Assembly (NCBI RefSeq): GCF_963678975.1
Contig: NC_089276.1
Coordinates: forward strand, 31,264,368 to 31,328,367
Source: Dysidea avara
Taxonomy: Eukaryota; Porifera; Demospongiae; Dictyoceratida; Dysideidae
DNA: 64,000 bases
Direction of reading: 5' to 3'
Below the pieces are notes generated by a model, which was not told where the DNA came from, made no database searches, and was given only the letters and a program-made list of their open reading frames with translations. Below are positions 57,282-64,000 of this stretch, one piece after another (positions within the stretch are counted from its first letter, which is position 1; each line of letters starts with the position of its first letter). A program made the position numbers and the translations under genes.

Positions 57282-60200
57282 ATGGCTTCGGGAGGAAGTG
57301 CAGCTGGATCGAGTTCAAGTAAAGAACCACGAAAACTAATAGTCAGGGATGGAGAAATCGGTAAGTAGCATATTTACTGAAAATGCATGCTTACATGTTT
57401 CATGCTGTGTGAGCATACATGTCAGCAACTTCGAGGAGCTTTTCTGCACCTATATTTATCTAGTTATAAACTATACCCAAGCCCATAGCCATAGCTAGTT
57501 GGCTATACATTCTTTATCCCTGTATAGGTCTAATGCGTGGTAGTGGGCAGTTCGTTCGGTACACCAACTTTGATGTTGAAGTTCTGTTTGCTGCCATAAC
57601 ACCCAAGGACATCTCCCCGACACTTTCCGGATTTGTTTTTTTGATTCGCTCAAATGATGGAACAGAAAGGTGACAGTAAAAGTCAATTAGCTATAGTTAG
57701 CTAGCTAAGGTGTATTTGCAATGATGATTACTCTGCATGTACAGCTAGCTATATATATATAGCTGTGCCACGGCATGCATGCAGTAAAGCTGTTTGTGTA
57801 TACAATATTCACTTCTTGCATACAAACAGGTGCATGCACTTTAAAGGCATACATTTTCTATTAAAATAAAATAAATATATGTTCAATGTTAACACATACA
57901 ATTGAAAATTGACTTCAAGGCTATTTATTTATTTATTTATTTATTTAAATGATATTTAATCAGGGAAAATAGCGTCAGCCAAAGAAGGCTGTTTTTCAGC
58001 TATGCCCTGAGACTATATGCTGTGTTTGAAGATAAATATATGATTTCCACAAAAGTTTTTCTTTTACACATTATAGCTATGTATAGCAGCTATAGGGACT
58101 ATATATCAAGTGGAAATTTCACTGTGATTTAGCAAGTGGTACAGAACTAATTTTGCATCATCATGGTATGCAAATGTATATGCAGTAGTTTTCTAAAATG
58201 TTCTACCTCCAAAATAATTGACTGTATGAATGAGTATATAGTTGTGTAGCATAATAGCTAAGCTGTATATCCTTGAAATTTGAAATATAGTAGCTAGCTA
58301 CATACGTATATAAGGATGAATAAAATACATAAAGTTCAACAATGCATGGGAAAGGGTGACTTGCTAACATTTCACAGACATACAAATTAACGTGTACAAG
58401 TTTTCTTGGTGTGCATGTCTATAATTATGCATTGAACGAATTGAAGAGGACAATAATATCCCATGCTTTTGTATCAAGAGTTAATAATACAAAATAATGA
58501 GGAAGAGTTACGTATAACTGCCAATGTAGTCTGTACAAAATCACTATGTACAGTTCCATCAGAGTTTATCTTTGATAACCTTTTAAGATTATAAAGAACT
58601 GTTGATAGGTGTTGAATAAGGTGAAGGTGGTGTTGATACACTCCACAGTGATTTTGAGTACCAAATAAAAATGGCTCAAGCTCTAGCATGGCTGGATTGG
58701 CTGGGAGTGCCTCAGACACTGTCTTTGGGCAGCATTGTCAAACTTCAAAAGGTATCCAAAATCTAATTGCTTTAGATAACAGTTTAAGGGTGCTCTGTAC
58801 AGTCCACTTATATGGCTTCCCATGAAATTTAATTTGTTCTATAACTTTCCGTACTTTTTTACTGGATATAAGCTAACACTAGTACACAGTTTAGTCCAAA
58901 CCCAACTGCTAAATTTGCTTTAGAACATGAGTTACAGTTTTTCCCTTTATACTAGAACTAGTCCTACAGTTTATGCACAAGAGCCTTGATACTTTTATGA
59001 TACACTATGCTAAACAGCACAAACCATTGTGCGTTTTTATTTTTGTCTTTTAGCTTCTCATTCATCACATATTTATCTTTTGGGTTGACACTCCCAGAAA
59101 TCCTTTTCTTTACTTCCATGTTATTCATAATCTGGACTTGCTATTTAAAAATGGCAAACGCTCTTCTTTGGCAACATTACTAAAGTAGCTTGTGTGAAAA
59201 GTTCATATCCATTGGATTAGAAATGATGGAGTACGTAGTTCTAATTTAAGTGAGAGGGTGTAGAATAGCAAGATGCGTGCTCTTGTTGCTATGGGATACC
59301 TAATTTATGGGTACTAAAATGTGTCAACATGTCACAGACTAATTAAGTGACCATAATATTTCTTTTAGTGCAAAACAGACTATGTCTTGGGAAGCCTTGT
59401 ACAAACTGTACAGAGCACCCTTAACATGATTATTCTCTTGAATCTTCCTATACACTCTGTTACACAATTTTCTATAATGAAATGGCCATAAAGTTCACCA
59501 AAGCTCAACTCTGTGATGACACTATATCACAAATTTCAGAGTACTATTTATGTAGAGAATTGCATTGCATGGTTTTATGAAAACGTGTGTAATATTTGGG
59601 TTTTGCCATTCTATTATAAAGATCTCCCCGTAGAGGTGATTAGATCCCCTTTCCCATAAGGTGATAAGTCCCATACTCCGAGTTTATTAAACCTATTGTA
59701 CGTATATACAACAGATTCTACAGCAAACAGTAAAAAATTATTTTGTATCATTTTATATTTTAATTACAGCCACAGTTTTGTCAGCAATCACCACATTCAG
59801 AGTCTTAGAACTTTCATTGGTAGTGCTGAGAGGAATCACCATGGTCTCTGTTACGCAAAGATAAATGATGACCTTTGGAGTCTGTATATCTTCGAGCTTG
59901 TACAGGCTGGAAGGCAAACATCTAGTTGGTCTATTAAGACCCTAGTTACTTGTCTTGGTAGGCAACCAGCTTCCTCTACATGGGTACTGGGACCAGATAT
60001 CCAAGTTAATAGCTCAGGAGACTTGATTCCATTGGAAGACCAGAAATACTATTGGTTTGTATTTAGTTACCAATGCTGTATGACTAGCTCTGTATGAATA
60101 GTCAAAAAATATAATTTTAGAAGAGGTTTTTAAATAGCCATTCACATATAGAACTCATGAAATCATAATAAAATATGACTGTGAATGTGACTGTATATCA

Positions 60201-63200
60201 ATCACATGGCTGTGTTTTGACACCAGAAATATTACTTATAAAACAGCTTGCTTTTAATGCATATCTGCCTGTAAATGATTGTGAACAATTTTCATTGTTT
60301 TAAATGTTTGAAGTATCTTTTAAAATTGCACTATATGCTTTCCTCAGTACTTCACTAAACACAAAAATTCCTATTAATTCAAGCACACCAATATAAGGGA
60401 TTTTCAAAAATTTGGTAACAAATGTCAACACTGCATTTTAACTATCATGTTATAGGTTAAAGCTTATTTGTATACTGATCATGATGATATAACATGAATA
60501 AATGTTTTATTTAGAATACAGCTTATACATGTTCTGACAGTAAAAACCAAGTGCTCTTTTTGCAGGTATTCTGGGTACTGTCATCATGGGACACAACTTC
60601 AAGAACTAAAAATTGAATTACCCCTTGGTACCAACTCTCTCGTTCAACTAATAACTGCTGAAAAAGAAGGCCTATCCAACAATTTTATCAGCTCATTCAT
60701 TGCACATGCAGGAAGCCTAGTAGTTTTTCATTCAGAAGCTCTGAAAGAGGTACAAGATGATTGTCCGATTATTCTTTGCTACAGCAAACATTCTGGAACA
60801 GGTATATAAAATAATTTCACTACAATGAATTGTATGCAGATAGCTATGCATATAAGCAAGCATGTTTATCGTGCTTAAAATATATCAAAATTACTAACCT
60901 ATATTTTTGTATGTTTTAAGGGAAATCTACAACAGCTAAGAATATTTTGGGTACCTTTGGAGCTGCTCAACATGCATTCTCGGCAAGGTCGAGTACTGCC
61001 AGCATAGTTAACCATGCATCAATTTCAACGATAACAGTGGGTAAGTTTAGCTAACTTTGTGTACGGTAACATTCGGTATTCTGAGTACGTATATATAAAT
61101 AGTGGCAGACGACATCAACAGTACAAAGAAGTTTGAAGAATTGACGGTAGAACTATTCAATGATTTTTCAACAACTACTATGCAAGGGGGGGAGACAAAG
61201 CACAAAGCAGGGATTATAGTCACTGCGAATACTGCATTTGCTGAAACACAAAGGTTAGCTCTAGTTTCACAATGTGTATAAAAACATGTATATATGCACG
61301 ACCAGTAAAGAGATACCACCATGTATGTATGCATGACCACCAGAGTATATTATATGTATGGCATACCCATATTTTTTTTTGTAGAAAAGCTCAAAGGATT
61401 GTCCATGTTCCTTTTTTCGAACCTTTGTCAATCCATGACGAAGCGAGGCAAATTGAAATTGAAGACAGCTACAATGACTACCGGAAAGCAGCTTCCAGTG
61501 CAATAGGCTATATTATAAGTATAAGAGATCGCCTATTGTCATCAAGGAACAGGAGATACATCGGTGAATTGTTGCTCCCTTTTATTTCAGTGCATTTAAG
61601 CAATGTCCACCATCGGACAAAGAAAGGCTATGCCCTTGTCCTTTTAGCAACGAAACTGGTAAGCGTGTTCTAACAGGTATTACAAACATTCAGCTTTGCA
61701 ATTCTAGCTTTGCGATGAAATAGAAGGTGTTATAACATTTGAAGAAATTCTAGACTTTTTTGTGAAGAAATGGGCCCCCATTGTCAATGAACTACACAGT
61801 GCAATATCAGCAAATGATGTTGAAGAAGTGCTATGGGAGGTGCTTGAAGTTATTAGGGAACTTCCAACAAATGAAGTGAGAAAGCTGCAGATATGTATTA
61901 TATTATCATTACGTGTATATATTTATAGGTAATACAGATGGTTCTTTCAAATACCTTCAAGAGGAAGACTAAAACATTATGTGTATCAATATATTGTCCA
62001 GTACTTAGAGAGCACCTAAATACCGAAGCAAAGAAACGACTTGAGGAAATCAAAGATGCTGTCAAACAAATGGGTGGGGAAAGCAACGGTGGATGCCGGT
62101 TTCTGAAATCTGGATGCAAGGACACCCGTTGTACCAGCAACAACACTTCCACTTGCAAAGGCGTGTTGCAAATACCCCGAACAAACATATCTGAACGATT
62201 ACTAAGGCTGTTAGACTCAGGTACGTGATAAATTTTTCATGAATTGGTAATACATGTAGTATGTGTAATGTAACAATATACAGTATGCTACCCACACAAA
62301 GAACATCCTGGGGTTGAAGAAGAAACTGATACACCACAAATCACTGGTAGTATGTCGACCCGGCAAGTCACCATAGCTGAGTTGCTAGGTGATCCTAGGT
62401 CTGACACAGAAGGTAAGGTTGATGCACACTCACGTCATACTATACAATGTATGAATAGTAGTAATGAACCCTGTAACTCTATAACAGTAACATGACACAC
62501 CTGTACTTATGTAGAACTAACAATTTAACACATAGTTTTAATTCTGATTGTTGCTAGATCCAGAACAATTTTTGGATAATATGGATTGGGATGATCTAGG
62601 TAATGTTAGTGCAAGTATTATAAGTCTTGCATATAATTCTTTTGTAGAGAATGATGGTGACTCACTTGGTAAGCTCAATTAACCATATGCTTTATGGCTA
62701 GATAATATATACTTGGACAACCTGGAGTGACAATAAGTTGTGCATAACAATCTAAGAATCTGTATGGAAGTGTTAAACTCTTTGGTTGTCTATCAGTAGG
62801 GAATATAACTATTTCAATTTAAACAGCTGTCTAATTGCTGCTCATGTTTTATTCAGTGTCAACAACTCTGCTAGCTACCCCAGTAACTTTGGTGCCACCA
62901 ATAGTTCCATCCACTAGTGGTAAGATGACTTTATATTTGCATACACAGCTTTCTAACTGTTACCGCTCGTGTTTTACTCAGGGTCGACAACTCTGTCAGC
63001 TGCTCCAGTAACTTTGGTGCCATCGTTAGTTCCATCTGCTAGTGGTAATATGACTCTGTATTTGCAAATGCACAACTTTCTAACTGCTAATGCTTGTGTT
63101 TTATTCAGTGTCAACAATTCTGCCAGCTGTCCCAGTAACTTTGGTGCCACCTACTAGTGGTAAGATGACTTCATATTTGTATACTTTCTATTTGCTGCTC

Positions 63201-64000
63201 GTGTTTTGCTCAGGGTCAACAACTCTATCAGCTGCCCCAGTAACTTTGGTGCCACCATTAGTTCCATCTACTAGTGGTAAGATGACTTTGTATTTGCATA
63301 CACAGCTTTCTAACTGCTACTGCTCGTGTTTTATTCAGTGTCAACAATTCTGCCAGCTGCCCCAGTAACTTTGGTGCCACCAATATTTCCATCCACTAGT
63401 GGTAAGATGACTTCATATTTGTATACTTTCTATCTGCTGGTCATGTTTTACTCAGTGTCAACAATTCTGCCAGCTGCCCCAGTAACTTTGGTGCCACCAG
63501 TAGTTCCATCTACTAGTGGTAAGATGACTTTTTATTTGCATACACAGCTTTCTAACTGCTACTGATCATGTTTTATTCAGTGTCAACAACTCTGCCAGCT
63601 GTCCCAGTAACTTTAGTGCCACCAACAGTTCTATCTAGCAGTGGTAAGATAATTTAATATTTGTCTATACAGCTTCCTAACTTCTGCTGCTAGTGTTATA
63701 CTCAGTGTCGACAACTATGTCAACTGTCCTGGTGCCACCAATAGTTCCATCTACTAGTGGTAAGATGACTTTGTATTTGCATACACAGCTTTCTAACTGC
63801 TACTGCTCATATTTTATGCAGTGTCAACAATTCTGCCAGCTGTCCCAGTAACTTTGGTGCCACCAATAGTTCCATCCACTAGTGGTAAGATGATTTCATA
63901 CATGTATTTGTATACTTTCTATCTGCTGCTCGTGTTTTACTCAGGGTCAACAACTCTGTCAGCTGCCCCAGTAACTTCGGCGCCACCATTAGTTTCATCT
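57282..64000 (+). CDS. P-loop NTPase with C-terminal tandem-exon repeat, intact, runs off the window
   Basis: Exons: 57282-57360, 57528-57669, 59770-60054, 60566-60801, 60921-61040, 61103-61253, 61385-61658, 61708-61875, 61929-62220, 62284-62412, 62558-62599, 62648-62668, then ten repeat exons from 62857. All phases fit, with no stop over about 847 codons. A P-loop (HSGTGKSTTAK, residues ~245-254; a Lys stands where the first Gly is usual) is followed by ITVADDIN (~285-293, Walker B-like), GIIVTANTAF (~324-333, sensor 1-like) and RIVHVPFFEP (~342-351). Such order is seen in D5/SF3-like and related AAA+ helicase-type ATPases; this is inference. A cysteine cluster (C541, C548, C553, C561) and an acidic stretch (DNMDWDDLE) precede the Pro/Ser/Thr-rich repeats. 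It is divergent from the KDZ gene, 168 bp apart. No named family recognised. Confidence 0.8.
57921..58010 (-). repeat. (ATTT)n plus LINE/SINE-like tail in intron 2
   Basis: On the minus strand GGGCATAGCTGAAAAACAGC ... TTTTCCCTGATTAAATATC is followed by an (AAAT)n run. This looks like a retroposed 3' end with simple-repeat tail. Confidence 0.4.
58788..59420. mobile_element. piggyBac-like MITE with TTAA duplication
   Basis: Ends GGGTGCTCTGTACAG and CTGTACAGAGCACCC are perfect inverted copies. TTAA flanks both sides (58784-58787, 59421-59424), which is the diagnostic target of piggyBac elements. The 633-bp interior has no long frame. It lies in the 2.1-kb intron 2 of the NTPase gene and accounts for much of that intron's length. 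Confidence 0.85.
62857..64000 (+). repeat. Tandem exon-intron array, at least ten units
   Basis: Exon copies: 62857-62919, 62982-63044, 63109-63159, 63214-63276, 63339-63401, 63456-63518, 63581-63643, 63706-63759, 63822-63884 and 63945 to the window end. Each starts after a CAG acceptor (GTTTTATTCAG or GTTTTACTCAG) and ends ACTAGTG then GTAAGATGA (the seventh ends AGCAGTG). Lengths are 63, 63, 51, 63, 63, 63, 63, 54 and 63 nt, always a multiple of 3 and phase 1 to 1. The encoded unit is about 21 residues, (V/G)STxLxAxPVTLVPPxVPSTS. Introns are 54-64 nt in two sequence types (with and without GCATACACAGCTTTCTAACT). Unit period is 105-127 bp. Confidence 0.95.

Noticed and set aside
61047-61503. 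Minus-strand ORFs of 78-97 codons
   Set aside because: They overlap, antisense, the NTPase exons whose splice phases are fully consistent.

Overview
The window looks like animal nuclear DNA, most likely from a sponge or another early-branching marine invertebrate. It is AT-rich, its genes have many short GT-AG introns, and much of the sequence is transposon debris: MITEs, foldbacks, LINE fragments, a Gypsy-type LTR retroelement, a KDZ-type transposase gene and satellite arrays. No operon, Shine-Dalgarno site, rRNA gene or intact tRNA gene was seen. The species assignment is inference.

Layout. 0-4 kb: LINE reverse transcriptase debris (minus strand) and two clear MITEs. 4-14 kb: scattered plus-strand exons of one or more coiled-coil or unknown proteins (4114-6273, 10478-11270, 13703-14113) set among dispersed repeats. 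15.2-25.4 kb: a decayed Gypsy-type element (gag, protease, RT, RNase H, integrase, polypurine tract, 194-bp 3' LTR), split by a 5.3-kb insertion. That insertion carries a 3.7-kb array of a ~31-bp satellite, a MITE and a 150-bp-arm foldback. 25.6-26.1 kb: an old fragment of a mobile-element protein that recurs at 40.6-41.7 kb. 33.5-34.5 kb: a scrambled second copy of the same Gypsy family, which preserves the 5' LTR, a primer-binding site and an N-terminal PHD-finger ORF. 37.1-37.8 kb: the intact 3' end of a coiled-coil gene. 39.5-44.1 kb: palindromes, a TIR-bounded element interrupted by a MITE, and a 20-bp minisatellite.

The most notable part is 46.2-64.0 kb. A nine-exon gene on the minus strand (57113 down to 46162) reads as an uninterrupted 718-aa KDZ-family transposase-like protein with a plausible D-D-E triad and cysteine clusters. 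Only 168 bp from its start codon, a divergent plus-strand gene (57282 to beyond the window end) encodes a P-loop NTPase with Walker A, Walker B-like and sensor-1-like motifs followed by a cysteine cluster. All splice phases in both genes fit, with no stop codon. The second gene runs into at least ten tandemly duplicated phase-1 mini-exons (51-63 nt) separated by 54-64-nt introns, that is, an array in which exon and intron are duplicated together. A transposase with a divergent ATPase recalls two-component transposition modules, but no functional link is shown by the sequence alone.
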